Of a DNA stretch of 64,000 nucleotides, positions 38,447 to 47,676 are shown piece by piece. A program made the translations under genes and the position numbers. The notes below the pieces were generated by a model, which saw only the letters and a list, made by a program, of their open reading frames with translations, was not told the DNA's origin and did not search any database. Source of the DNA: Mesorhizobium sp. B2-4-15 (GTDB lineage: Bacteria; Pseudomonadota; Alphaproteobacteria; Rhizobiales; Rhizobiaceae); assembly GCF_006658505.1 (NCBI RefSeq), contig NZ_VFUZ01000009.1, positions 124,001 through 188,000 of the forward strand. Reading direction: 5' to 3'. Each line of letters opens with the position of its first letter. Position 1 is the stretch's first letter.

Positions 38447-38650
38447 TCACCTGAATAGCGTTACTATGTCGGCCATCGGTCGAAACAGCTTCATCGACTG
38501 GTCTGGAAACGGCAGAAAACTCTCACGCTCGTAAAAGGCTCGGGCGCCATCGTCCTTCACGTCGACAATCACAGCGAACGAGGCAACCTCGCTGCGGGCC
38601 GCGCGCTGGTCGTCGCTGCGGCGATCGCAAGCTTGGCCGCGAAGCGCGGC
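38447..38650 (-). pseudogene. C-terminal remnant of a GNAT acetyltransferase toxin
   Basis: The frame ending at 38447 reads EVASFAVIVDVKDDGARAFY then ERESFLPFPDQSMKLFRPMA and DIVTLFR. This is the usual end of TacT/AtaT-type tRNA-acetylating toxins (VDAKDxxAxxFYExxGFxPFPD). The acetyl-CoA-binding core upstream is lost. The RHH antitoxin partner normally next to it was not found. Confidence 0.65.
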
Positions 38651-38824
38651 ATTCAGGTGATAGACACTTGGGCAAGGCCGGTCGTGGAATTTAACAATCT
38701 TGCTGCGCTTTCAAAAAATTGCACAAATGTAAGGCTGAGCCGTGAGCGACGGCATTTGGCATGCCAGGCATTGCAGCGCGTCTGCCGCCATGGTTTGGTC
38801 AGGCATGGCATACGGGGGGCGCTT

Positions 38825-39031
38825 TTGGCAAATGTTAGATACTACGTGTCGAAAGTCGCCGATCGTTGGAAGGTCCGGTACGACGATAAGGACTATCCGT
38901 TTGAGACGCACTCTGAAGCTGTCCTGGCCGCGACCAAAGCTGCGAGCAGCGCCGCTGCTTTAGGACATGGGGCAGAGGTACTGGTCCAAGGTCTGGATGG
39001 GAAATGGCGAACCGAATGGCCCTATGGCTGA
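38825..39031 (+). CDS. DUF2188-family small protein
   Basis: 68 residues from a TTG at 38825; no ATG is available close by. The sequence NVRYYVSKVADRWKVRYDDK, DYPFETHSEAVLAATKAASS, and EVLVQGLDGKWRTEWPYG matches the DUF2188 pattern (a small domain with paired W and an Ala-rich helix). The function of the family is unknown. The open frame continues upstream, but that part overlaps the GNAT remnant and has no coding character. Confidence 0.7.
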   Translation: MANVRYYVSKVADRWKVRYDDKDYPFETHSEAVLAATKAASSAAALGHGAEVLVQGLDGKWRTEWPYG

Positions 39032-39239
39032 GGTGCAACGCACCGGGCAATTGAACCTACTGCTGCTGCGCAGCTGGCGGCGTCAGCACGGAAGCCAGCG
39101 CGTCGGCTGCTCATGACTGATCCTTTTGTGACCACTCAAAATATGCTGTCCGACCAGGCCGAAAAAGTCGCTGCATTTCCTAACTTTGGCGTATGTGAGA
39201 TACGCGAAAGTTAGAAAATGCCCCTGCACCTGGTTGGAA

Positions 39240-39480
39240 AAAACAGACAAAACCCGCAGCCACTCTCAGGCTGAGACGGGCAGGCTCGTCCAGCTGATGC
39301 GCGGCATCTATGTCGATGCTGGGAGGATGTCGAGGCGACGGTACTCAAGCAGCCATTCGCATCACCAAATATCTCTATCCCAACGCCTGCCTGTCAGCGG
39401 CGAGTACTATCCTTCTTGGGCCAACCCGCAAGTTGGAAACGCTTGGCAGTTCCCGTCAGCTCGGCTTTATCCGCCGCCTG
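39240..39480 (+). pseudogene. Possible remnant of an AbiEi/HipA-type winged-helix protein
   Basis: In successive frames one reads GRLVQLMRGIYVDA, DVEATVLK and AIRITKYLYPNACLSAASTI with LLGPT. This order resembles the domain next to the winged helix of AbiEi-like antitoxins and HipA fusions (RGIY ... LSAASAVLLG). Frameshifts break it and there is no continuous product. Recognition is from memory of the family and is uncertain. Confidence 0.3.
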
Positions 39481-39974
39481 ACCGCGCGATCCAACCGGCG
39501 CTCGAGGCGCGGAATGGCCAAACTATCAAAGCGAAGACCAGGACGGTCGAACGCAGCCACATGATCATGTTGTCGAAAGCGTCCGCAGTGGCCGCGGTGA
39601 TTGAACAGGCCACCAGCGGTGATCGAGCTGAAGACCGTCAGCAAGGCGAGGCTGCCATTGCGCTGATGGCGATGGCGCTGCGCGTCTCATGATCCCGGTT
39701 CCAGGCCAGCTGCGGATCTGCTTGGCGGTCGACCGGACCGATATGCAGCGTGGGATGGAGGGCCTCAGCCAAGAATGACCACGGATAGCATGGCCATGGT
39801 GCGCATCCTCATCGTTCGCGGCCCGCTGCTTCCACGCCATGGTCGCCGTGCGATACCAGAGGCAGACAATCGCAACGACTGGGTAGGGTCTCAGTTTGAA
39901 ATTTGCCCAATCACCTATCCCGTTTGAAGGGGAAAGCGAAAGCGCCTATGCTTTCCGCTAAGATGGGAACGGTA
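39481..39974. other. Degenerate stretch
   Basis: No supported gene. Scattered short frames look like eroded coding DNA that follows the AbiEi-like remnant. Confidence 0.4.
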
Positions 39975-40160
39975 ATGGCCTTCACTGTGATCTGGTATGG
40001 AAGAGAGGGCGTTATCGACCAGGTGACTTTCGACGCCGAGAAGACGGCCAAGGATCATGCAATCGCTATGTTCCAGACCCGAAGGGGTGACGATGGCGTC
40101 GTGTGCGTTGAAGTTCGCAAGGACAACGGTGCTGTCGTGTTTAGTCACGCGGAGAACTAG
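39975..40160 (+). CDS. Small hypothetical protein (61 aa)
   Basis: 61 residues from the ATG at 39975, six bases after GGGA; an ATG 12 bases earlier is possible. The sequence MAFTVIWYGREGVIDQVTFD, KTAKDHAIAMFQTRRGDDG and VCVEVRKDNGAVVFSH reads as an alpha/beta fold with good composition. It has the look of small conserved proteins of rhizobial genomes, without known function. Confidence 0.6.
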   Translation: MAFTVIWYGREGVIDQVTFDAEKTAKDHAIAMFQTRRGDDGVVCVEVRKDNGAVVFSHAEN

Positions 40161-40481
40161 GGATTACCGACTGGGCCTAAAGGCCAGGAACGCCCGCTGG
40201 TGTGAGAGGCAATGCCGTCCGCGTCATGCGCATTGTGACAGGCGAGGCCGAGCCGACCCTTTGACGTCCCTGCTCACTGGAGGCGAGCTACTTTACCCAT
40301 GACGAGAAACATCAGCTCTGCTCGTGCCTAAACTCGCCTCCATCGGGCGCTTCCGCTTCGCATGAAGCATGTCGCGATCAGCGAGTTGCTACATTAACCC
40401 CGCTTCCATGTCGGGACCGACAAGCATGAGCCTCCAACTGGAATGCGGTCGGATGATCTCGGCTGAAATGCGACCGGTTGC
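40161..40481. other. Intergenic stretch downstream of the GlxA-type regulator
   Basis: No gene, repeat or clear terminator recognised. Confidence 0.4.
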
Positions 40482-41561
40482 TCACCGAGTGGCTTTTTCG
40501 GCAAGTACTTCTGGGTCGGACCGATAGGTTCGCGACATTCGCATGATTTCTGGCCGCACGGTAAGCTGCGTCTCCCGGAACGCCCGGCGGAATGCTCGCG
40601 GCGACTGGCCGAACTGGGCGGAGAAGGCCCTGGAGAACACCGACGGGTAGGAGAAGCCGCAGGCGACGGCGATATCCTTGATCTCGCGCTCTTCGTAAAA
40701 GAGCAGATTGCGCGCCGCCTGCAGCCGGGTGCGCAAATAAAGCTGGTTCGGCGTCTGGCCGAACCGCGTCAGGCAACAGCGCTCCAAGGTTCGCACCGAA
40801 ATGCCGAGATGGCGGGCGAGGCTCTTCGGCTCCAGCGGAAAATCGAGATTGCCTTCCATCAGGGCGACGATGCGGCGCGAGAGCGAAGGCTTGGTTTCGC
40901 CGGCCTCGTTGTCGTCGGTTCGCTGCGGGTGAATGTCGTTGCGCGGCGTATGGATCAGCGCGTTCGCGACTTCCCTGGCAAGCACGGTGCCGCGCAGCCT
41001 GCCGATCAGGTCCAGTATCAGGTCGAGCGTCGCCACACCGCCGGCACAGAAGGCGAGCTGACGGTCGATCGAATAGATCTGGTTCTTGGTTCCTGAATCG
41101 GGAAAATGCTCGTGATAGGACGAGGCGGCCTCCCAGTGGACGACCGGTGCGCGATCGCCCGTAAGCCCCGCCGCCGCGATCGCGAAGGCGCCGGTATCGA
41201 TACCCACGATCATCGAACCATGTCGATAGGCGTTGCGGAGCGCACCGCGCACACCAGCCGAAATGTTCTGCGTCGGCAGGTTGCCCTCCAGCACGACCAG
41301 GAAGTCGCAGCGCGGAAAGTCGGCCAGATCATGGTGCGTCGAAACCCACATGCCATTGCTGGCGCGCACAGCCTCGCCTTGATCCGAAATCATGGTCCAC
41401 TCGAAAAGATCCTGACCGCTGTTCTGGTTGGCGATCCGCAGCGCCTCGGTCGCCATGATGAGCGCATTCATCGGGAATTCGGGCTGCAGCATGAAGGCGA
41501 ACCGAGGTCGCCGGCTGGAGGCGGCGGCGATGACCGGATTTTGCTCGACGTGCAAGGTCAT
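40482..41561 (-). CDS. GlxA-type transcriptional regulator (DJ-1/PfpI domain plus AraC HTH)
   Basis: 359 residues. Residues ~18-190 form a DJ-1/PfpI-like domain (FAFMLQPEFPMNALIMATEA, then CDFLVVLEGN, GSMIVGIDTGAFAIAAAGLT). The AraC helix-turn-helix pair lies at ~250-335 (LEPKSLARHLGISVRTLERC and DIAVACGFSYPSVFSRAFSA). GlxA-type proteins respond to small nitrogenous or sugar metabolites. It diverges from the ABC-importer operon starting at 41747 and probably controls it through the 185-bp gap. Confidence 0.9.
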   Translation of the reverse strand: MTLHVEQNPVIAAASSRRPRFAFMLQPEFPMNALIMATEALRIANQNSGQDLFEWTMISDQGEAVRASNGMWVSTHHDLADFPRCDFLVVLEGNLPTQNISAGVRGALRNAYRHGSMIVGIDTGAFAIAAAGLTGDRAPVVHWEAASSYHEHFPDSGTKNQIYSIDRQLAFCAGGVATLDLILDLIGRLRGTVLAREVANALIHTPRNDIHPQRTDDNEAGETKPSLSRRIVALMEGNLDFPLEPKSLARHLGISVRTLERCCLTRFGQTPNQLYLRTRLQAARNLLFYEEREIKDIAVACGFSYPSVFSRAFSAQFGQSPRAFRRAFRETQLTVRPEIMRMSRTYRSDPEVLAEKATR

Positions 41562-41599
41562 TCCCGAGAAAATGAATTCTGACGTTGTACGTAGAATAA

Positions 41600-41616
41600 T
41601 TGACGCTGTCGGTCAA
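41600..41616. promoter_or_regulatory. Inverted repeat in the regulator/importer divergent region
   Basis: TTGAC (41600-41604), 7-bp spacer and GTCAA (41612-41616), with a further TTGACC at 41632. A candidate binding site of the GlxA-type regulator; only its position and symmetry support it. Confidence 0.3.
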
Positions 41617-41746
41617 CTATCTTGCGGCGGATTGACCAACACTACACACGCCGAAAGCACTTCCTGGGATGGTGATCGGCGAGGGAACATAGAAAATCAG
41701 GTTGAACAAACGTGGTAGGCCATCGCTTGCCGCGAGGGAGATTGTC

Positions 41747-43087
41747 ATGGATTTCAATTTCTTGAACAAACCGCGGGTTCCGGTGAATCGCAGAACGCTT
41801 CTGCAAACGGCCGCGCTTACGGGAGCAGGTCTTGCCGTTCCATACTTCTGGACCGGTCGCGCCTGCGCGGCCAATCCGATCGAGATCGTCCACTGGAGTT
41901 GGCTGGCGGCTTCGGATGGCGAAGTCTGGGCTAAAATGATCGCCAATTTCAACGATGCACACAAGGACAAGGGCGTCCAGATCCGCATGGAGGTGGTCCC
42001 CGAAGAGCAGTATGTCACCAAGGTGCTCGCGGCATCGGCCACGGGCAAGGCGCCGGATTTCGGCTGGGGCACGGCCGGCAAGGGCGCTCAGCTGGCACGC
42101 GACGAAGTCATCGTGCCGCTTGACGACCTGATCGCCGCCTCGGGCCTCGACCTGACCGATTTCAGTGCGTCGTCGATCGCCGCTTCACGCTATCCCAAAT
42201 ATGACAACAAGATCTTCATGGTCCCGATGGATCTGATGAGCCTGCAGCCGGAAATCAACACCGACCACGTCAAGGAAGCCGGGCTCGACATCAGCAAGCC
42301 GCCAACGGATGGCGCCACGCTTCTGGAATGGGCAAAGGCGATGACCAAGCGCGAAGGTGACAAGGTCACACGCTCGGGCATCATGATGACCGGCTCGGGC
42401 GTCCAGCCGACGGTAACCTGGGGTATCGTCGCCGAGCAGATGGGCTTCCAGCGCGCCAGCAACGACCTCAAGACCGCCTGCGTCAACCCGGAGGCAGGCA
42501 AGGCGGCGATGCAATGGGTGCTCGACCTTTTCGACAAGCATAAGGTTTCGACCCGCGACGTCACCGACCGTTACAAGGCTTTCGGCACCGGACAGGGCTC
42601 GATCTTCTGGACCGGCCCATGGACACTTGCCGGGTACGTGGCGCAGAAACTGCCCTTCAAAACAGTTCTGTTTCCCAAGATCGGCAGCAAGCTCGTCACC
42701 TATTTCGAGATGGGCGGGCTCGAGCTCTACAAGCAGGCCGATACGGGGCGCCAGGAGGCCACGATGCAGGCCGTCAAATGGCTGTCGGACAACTCGTTCC
42801 TGTGGACGACTGTTGGACGGGGCGCCTCACCACGCAAATCCCTGCTGACACGTCCCGACTACAAGACCGCCGGCAGCCCATGGGATATCCGAGGCGCCTT
42901 CGTCGATGGCATGTCCTTCGCCTCGATCGGCGAAATCCCCGTCGTCAACGGCCCGAACTTCACCATTTACTCGGGTGGGAACTTCCTTGCCAAGACGCTT
43001 GAGGGCGTCTGGTCCGGGCAGACGACGATCGACGCGGCCATGCAGCAGATCCAGACCCAATGGCAGGCTGACCTCGACGAGGGCTGA
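41747..43087 (+). CDS. ABC importer substrate-binding protein (family 1, UgpB/MalE-like)
   Basis: 446 residues. The N-terminus has a twin-arginine stretch followed by a hydrophobic core (RRTLLQTAALTGAGLAVPYF) and cleavage near ACA, so Tat export is plausible. The mature part is an SBP_bac_1 fold: EIVHWSWLAASDGEVWAKMI, PLDDLIAASGLDL and WTGPWTLAGYV. GGGAG precedes the ATG. It begins an operon of two MalF/MalG permeases, ALDH, two Asp-box proteins and an ATPase, all for import and breakdown of an oligosaccharide or sugar acid. Confidence 0.92.
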   Translation: MDFNFLNKPRVPVNRRTLLQTAALTGAGLAVPYFWTGRACAANPIEIVHWSWLAASDGEVWAKMIANFNDAHKDKGVQIRMEVVPEEQYVTKVLAASATGKAPDFGWGTAGKGAQLARDEVIVPLDDLIAASGLDLTDFSASSIAASRYPKYDNKIFMVPMDLMSLQPEINTDHVKEAGLDISKPPTDGATLLEWAKAMTKREGDKVTRSGIMMTGSGVQPTVTWGIVAEQMGFQRASNDLKTACVNPEAGKAAMQWVLDLFDKHKVSTRDVTDRYKAFGTGQGSIFWTGPWTLAGYVAQKLPFKTVLFPKIGSKLVTYFEMGGLELYKQADTGRQEATMQAVKWLSDNSFLWTTVGRGASPRKSLLTRPDYKTAGSPWDIRGAFVDGMSFASIGEIPVVNGPNFTIYSGGNFLAKTLEGVWSGQTTIDAAMQQIQTQWQADLDEG

Positions 43088-43102
43088 GCCGGGACGGCAA
43101 TC

Positions 43103-43152
43103 GTCGGCACATCGCCGACCCGCCTGCCCGTCGCGACCACGATCGCGACGGG
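43103..43152 (+). terminator. Two stem-loops after the binding-protein gene
   Basis: Hairpin 1: GTCGGC (43103-43108) and GCCGAC (43114-43119), 5-nt loop. Hairpin 2: CCCGTCGCGA (43127-43136) and TCGCGACGGG (43143-43152), 6-nt loop. No T-run follows. They lie between the binding-protein and permease genes, as in the other two importer operons of this window. Confidence 0.6.
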
Positions 43153-43182
43153 TCATACAATCGTCGCGGAAGACCGATCGAC

Positions 43183-44085
43183 ATGACGATGACAACCGCA
43201 CAAAGCAGCGCCGGATCCATGCCCGAGCGCCGTCAGACCGATGGGGCGGGCTATGTCCTGGTCGCGTTCTTCGCGGTGCCGTTCTTCCTCTTCAACATCC
43301 TTCCCGTCCTCTTCGGCGTCTACGTTTCCTTCACGCGCTGGAGCATCGTGGGCTCGCCGAAATGGGTGGGTTTCAGCAACTACGCCACTGCCTTCAAGGA
43401 CCAGTGGGTCGCCGAGGCCTTCAGGAACGTCTTTCTCTACGGCACCATCATCGTTCCCAGTGTGACGGTGCTGGGGTTGCTGTTCGCGCTCTTCGTCAAC
43501 AAGGGCTATCCGCTGTCAGGCCTGGCGCGCACGCTGTTCTTTGCCCCGACCGTGGTCTCGGCGACGGTGATCGGGCTCGTCTGGGTCTGGATGCTCGACA
43601 CCCAATACGGCCTCATCAACTATTACCTCTCCTTTCTCGGCTTCGACGATGTGCCCTGGCTGACATCCACGCGGTGGTCGCTGGTCGGCGTCAGCATTGC
43701 CTCGATCTGGTGGGACCTGGGATTGGCCTTCGTGCTGTTCCTGGCCGCCCTGCAGGACATTCCGGGCGAGATCATCGATGCGGCGCGGGTGGACGGCGCA
43801 GGCCGCTGGCAGCGCTTCAGGCATGTCATCCTGCCGCATTTGCGGCCCGTCATCAGCATGGTCGTGACGCTGCAGCTGATCGCAACCCTGCGCATTTTCA
43901 GCCAGGTTTACGTCATGACCAATGGCGGCCCGGCCAGTTCGTCGTCGTCGCCTATCCACTACATCTACAACCTCGCTATCGTCCGCAACCTGTTCGGCTA
44001 CGCGGCCGCCGTATCCTTGTTGTTGTTCGCCCTGATCCTGGCCATCACGGTGGTGCAGCGGTTCCTTCTCAGGGAGCGCGTGTGA
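43183..44085 (+). CDS. ABC importer permease (MalF/UgpA-like)
   Basis: 300 residues, about six membrane segments. The cytoplasmic EAA loop reads DIPGEIIDAARVDGAGRWQR followed by FRHVILP, the ATPase docking signature. It begins with YVLVAFFAVPFFLFNILPVL. It pairs with the MalG-like protein encoded next, with a one-base overlap (TGATG). Confidence 0.93.
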   Translation: MTMTTAQSSAGSMPERRQTDGAGYVLVAFFAVPFFLFNILPVLFGVYVSFTRWSIVGSPKWVGFSNYATAFKDQWVAEAFRNVFLYGTIIVPSVTVLGLLFALFVNKGYPLSGLARTLFFAPTVVSATVIGLVWVWMLDTQYGLINYYLSFLGFDDVPWLTSTRWSLVGVSIASIWWDLGLAFVLFLAALQDIPGEIIDAARVDGAGRWQRFRHVILPHLRPVISMVVTLQLIATLRIFSQVYVMTNGGPASSSSSPIHYIYNLAIVRNLFGYAAAVSLLLFALILAITVVQRFLLRERV

Positions 44086-44951
44086 TGAAGGCGTGGCTTG
44101 ACGCGAAGCTCGACGAGCGCGGTCTGGAACGGGCCGATCTCCTGATCTGGCCACTCGGCATGGCGGTCGCGGTACTTTGGGCACTGCCCTTCGTCTGGAT
44201 GGTTTCAACGTCGTTCAAACTTCCGGGCGACGTCATGACCAGGGATATCGAGTGGCTGCCCAGGCGTGTCACATTCGACAATTACATCAAGGTGTTCGAC
44301 TACCCGGTGGTGCGCTGGGGCATCAACAGCGTCGTACAGGCGACGGTGTCGACCTTCCTTTGCGTGCTGTTCGGCGCGATGGCGGGCTATGCGCTGGCGC
44401 GGATGCGGTTCCCCGGCCGCGACATGCTGTTCTACATCTTCCTGGCGTCGCTGATGATCCCGACGGAAGTGTCTGTGATCCCGCTGCTGCTCGGCTTCGT
44501 CAAGATCGGCTGGGCAAGCACCTATCAGGCGCTGATCCTGCCTTCGATCGGCAATGTCTTCAGCGTCTACGTCTTTCGCCAGTTCTTCATGTCGTTTCCA
44601 AAGGAATTGGAGGAGGCCGCCAAGATGGACGGCGCTGGCCCGTTCAACCTATTCTTTCGCATCGCGCTTCCGCTTGCCAGGGCGCCGGCGATCGCGGCTT
44701 CGGTCATCATCTTCACGCTGAACTGGAACAATTTCCTCTGGCCGCTGCTCGTCACCTTCGACGAGTCGATGAAAACCCTCCCTGTGGGCGTCGCCGCCTT
44801 CACCCCGGTCGTTGGAACACGCACGCAGATCGAGGGTTTCAGCATCGCGATGGCGGCGGTGACCATCCTCAGCATCCCGAGCCTGCTGCTGTTCTGCTTC
44901 CTGCAACGCTACTTCATTCAGGGACTGTCGCAAGGCAGCGTCAAGCAATGA
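44085..44951 (+). CDS. ABC importer permease (MalG/UgpE-like)
   Basis: 288 residues with six membrane segments and the EAA loop SFPKELEEAAKMDGAGPFNL followed by FFRIALPLARA. It starts MKAWLDAKLDERGLERADLL; the start codon shares a base with the preceding stop. It forms the second half of the importer channel. It overlaps the aldehyde dehydrogenase gene by four bases. Confidence 0.93.
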   Translation: MKAWLDAKLDERGLERADLLIWPLGMAVAVLWALPFVWMVSTSFKLPGDVMTRDIEWLPRRVTFDNYIKVFDYPVVRWGINSVVQATVSTFLCVLFGAMAGYALARMRFPGRDMLFYIFLASLMIPTEVSVIPLLLGFVKIGWASTYQALILPSIGNVFSVYVFRQFFMSFPKELEEAAKMDGAGPFNLFFRIALPLARAPAIAASVIIFTLNWNNFLWPLLVTFDESMKTLPVGVAAFTPVVGTRTQIEGFSIAMAAVTILSIPSLLLFCFLQRYFIQGLSQGSVKQ

Positions 44952-46417
44952 CCGAAAGAGCCTATTCCCGCGCGGATCTCGGGGGTCCGATCCCCGACGC
45001 GCATTTCATCGCCGGCCAATGGTGCAAATCCGCCGACGGCCGGACGTTCGAAACCATCGACCCCAGCAGCGAGCAGGTCCTGGCAAAGGTGGCGCGCGGC
45101 AATGCGAGCGACATCGACAAGGCCGTCGAGGCCGCGCATCGGGCCCAGCGTGGCGACTGGCGCGATGTTTCGCCGGCCGAGCGCGGCCGGCTGATCTTCA
45201 AGCTCGCCGATATGCTCGAAATGGATGCCGAGCGCTTCGCGCTGCTCGAGACGCTCGACGTCGGCAAGCCGGTCAGGGAGGCGCTCGGCGATGTCCGCGG
45301 CGTCTGCGCGACGCTGCGCTACAATGCCGGCGCGGCCGACAAGATGGAAGGCCAGACAGTTCCGCTCGGCCGCGACTTCGTCGACTTCACCATGTTGGAG
45401 CCGGTCGGCATCACCGCGCATATCGTGCCCTGGAACTACCCGCTAGGCATGGTGGCGCGCTCGGTGGCGCCTGCGCTTGCCGCTGGCTGCACGGCGGTGA
45501 TCAAGCCCGCCGAACAGTCACCGCTCACCGCCCTCGCCTTCGCCGAACTCTGCCAGCGTGCGGGCTTTCCCGATGGCGTCGTGAATGTCGTGGCCGGGTT
45601 TGGCGAAGACGCCGGGGCCGCGCTGGTCTCGCATCCGCTGGTGCGCGGCATCACCTTTACCGGGTCGGTCGCAACCGGCCGTAAGATCTATTCCGGTGCT
45701 GCCCTGGGGCTCAAGCCCGTTGTCCTGGAACTCGGCGGCAAGAACCCGATGATCGTGTTCGAGGACGCCGATCTGGAACGGGCGGCGTTCGATGCGCTCG
45801 ACGGCTGCTTCGGCAACAGCGGTCAGGTCTGTTCGTCGTCGTCGCGCTTCCTGCTGCATCGCTCGATCCGCGACGAGTTCCTCGACAGGCTGGCGGAAGG
45901 CGCCGCGAAGCTGACCGTCGGTCGAGGTCTGGACAATTGCGATCTCGGACCGCTGGTTTCGCAAGAACAATACGCCAAGGTGCGGTCCTATATCGAGGAG
46001 GGCAGCAGGGCTGGCGCAAAACTGCGTCTCGGCGGCGGCAGCCCGCGCGGGCTCGATGCTGGATACTTCGTCGAGCCGACCATATTCGACGCCGTCGATC
46101 CGGCCAGCGCCCTCGCCCGCGAAGAGATATTCGGCCCGGTCGCCGTCGCCCTTTCGTTCGACGCCCCCGACGAGGCGCTCGACATGGCCAACGGTCTCGA
46201 TTTCGGGCTCGTCGCCGGCGTCTACAGCCGCGACATTTCCCGCGCCCTGTCGTTTGCCCGCGATATCGAAGCCGGCTCGGTGTGGATCAATGGCTGGTTC
46301 ATCGGCGGCGCGCAGGCGCCGACCGGCGGCATCAAGGACAGCGGCATCGGCCGCGAGCGCGGCCTGCCGGGCATACGCAATTACCTCAGCACCAAGAACA
46401 TCGGAATTCGGCTTTAG
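44948..46417 (+). CDS. Aldehyde dehydrogenase (NAD(P)-dependent), first copy
   Basis: 489 residues, ALDH superfamily. Asn in IVPWNYPLGMVARSV, Glu in VVLELGGKNPMIVF and the nucleophilic Cys in GNSGQVCSSSSRFL are all present, with EEIFGPV near the C-terminus. It would oxidise a sugar-derived aldehyde or semialdehyde to the acid. It shows clear differences from the second ALDH at 53.7 kb, so the two probably act on different steps. It is coupled to the MalG-like gene by ATGA. Confidence 0.93.
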   Translation: MTERAYSRADLGGPIPDAHFIAGQWCKSADGRTFETIDPSSEQVLAKVARGNASDIDKAVEAAHRAQRGDWRDVSPAERGRLIFKLADMLEMDAERFALLETLDVGKPVREALGDVRGVCATLRYNAGAADKMEGQTVPLGRDFVDFTMLEPVGITAHIVPWNYPLGMVARSVAPALAAGCTAVIKPAEQSPLTALAFAELCQRAGFPDGVVNVVAGFGEDAGAALVSHPLVRGITFTGSVATGRKIYSGAALGLKPVVLELGGKNPMIVFEDADLERAAFDALDGCFGNSGQVCSSSSRFLLHRSIRDEFLDRLAEGAAKLTVGRGLDNCDLGPLVSQEQYAKVRSYIEEGSRAGAKLRLGGGSPRGLDAGYFVEPTIFDAVDPASALAREEIFGPVAVALSFDAPDEALDMANGLDFGLVAGVYSRDISRALSFARDIEAGSVWINGWFIGGAQAPTGGIKDSGIGRERGLPGIRNYLSTKNIGIRL

Positions 46418-46458
46418 AGGCCGGAAAAACAAGACGTCCCAATAGAGGAAACCACGGA

Positions 46459-47667
46459 ATGACTGTTATAAAAGACGTTGAGCACTTCACGATCTTCAAA
46501 GATCCGAAGCATTGCGTCAACCAGATCGCGACCAGACTTCTGAAGAACGGCGACATATTGGCCGTCTTCAATGAGGAGCGGTTTCCGTTCCATCACGACA
46601 GCGGCCAGACCCTGATGACCCGGTCGAAGGACGGAGGCAAGAGCTGGAGTGCGCCAAAGGTCGTTCTGCCCTGGTCGGAAACGCAGGGCAACTGGGACTG
46701 CGGCATCTGTGAGATGCATGACGGCACGCTGATCGTCAATCTGACCATAACCGGCTTCTTCAAGCGGGGCATCAAGCCCGAGCAGCCGTCGTGGAGCTCG
46801 CACCCCAACACCAAGGAATGGGGTGACTGGACCTGGGCCTACAAGACGCAGGCCTGGCTCGGCACTTTCCTCGTCAAGTCGAAGGACGGCGGCGAGACCT
46901 GGACCCAGCCGATCCCGGTCAATGTTCGCCCGCTCAAGCATGGCGGCTGCCGGCTCGGCTGCTGGGAGCTCCCGAACGGCTCGCTGCTGATGGGGCTCTA
47001 CGGCCGCATCCATGGCTATGAGGAAGAGGGTGAGGGCGAAAGCACGCGTTCGGCGCTGATGCGCTCGGACGATGGCGGCGACAATTGGGAATACTTCTCC
47101 ACGCTCGGTTACGACCCGGCCAGCATCATCGACTATGAGGAGCCTGGCTTGGTGCGGCTCGCCGACGGCAGGTTGGTCTGCTTCATGCGCACGCATGTCA
47201 ATCCGACGAGCGATGCCAAGAACATGGTCATGATCGTCTCGGAGGATGACGGCTTCAGCTGGACGCCGCCGAAGTGGACCAACATCTGGGGCTATCCGCC
47301 GGAACTGATCGCGCTTCAGGACGGCCGCTACTTGATGGTCTACGGCTATCGCCGGCCTCCTTACGGCGTGCGCGCCATCATCTCCGATGACGGCGTCACC
47401 TGGGATGTGAAGAACGAATTCGTCATCCGCGAAGGCGGCGTGCCCGGCCAGACGGTGACCGAAACGCACGGATCGAGCCGCATGTCGCCGGCATCGGGCA
47501 AGATCGAAGGCGGCGGCGTCGACTGGAACCACCCAGGCATCTATCAGCACATCGGCTATCCAAGCGTCGTCCAGGCGACGGATGGAACCATCGTGTGCTC
47601 GTACCACGAATGGAGCGATGATCCCAAACCGCTGCAATATGTCCGCTGCACACGCTTCCGGATCTGA
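46459..47667 (+). CDS. Sialidase-fold (Asp-box) protein, cytosolic, first copy
   Basis: 402 residues without signal peptide. At least five Asp-box (SxDGGxxW-type) repeats are visible: SKDGGKSW, SKDGGETW, SDDGGDNW, SEDDGFSW and SDDGVTW, spaced along a six-bladed propeller. The region EEPGLVRLADGRLVCFMRTH resembles the central blade of sialidase-like hydrolases. Family members cleave sialic acid, or release or dehydrate related sugars. The lack of export signal and the importer genes around it suggest action on a compound after uptake. An upstream AGAGGAAA acts as ribosome site. Confidence 0.8.
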   Translation: MTVIKDVEHFTIFKDPKHCVNQIATRLLKNGDILAVFNEERFPFHHDSGQTLMTRSKDGGKSWSAPKVVLPWSETQGNWDCGICEMHDGTLIVNLTITGFFKRGIKPEQPSWSSHPNTKEWGDWTWAYKTQAWLGTFLVKSKDGGETWTQPIPVNVRPLKHGGCRLGCWELPNGSLLMGLYGRIHGYEEEGEGESTRSALMRSDDGGDNWEYFSTLGYDPASIIDYEEPGLVRLADGRLVCFMRTHVNPTSDAKNMVMIVSEDDGFSWTPPKWTNIWGYPPELIALQDGRYLMVYGYRRPPYGVRAIISDDGVTWDVKNEFVIREGGVPGQTVTETHGSSRMSPASGKIEGGGVDWNHPGIYQHIGYPSVVQATDGTIVCSYHEWSDDPKPLQYVRCTRFRI

Positions 47668-47676
47668 GTCCAGGCG

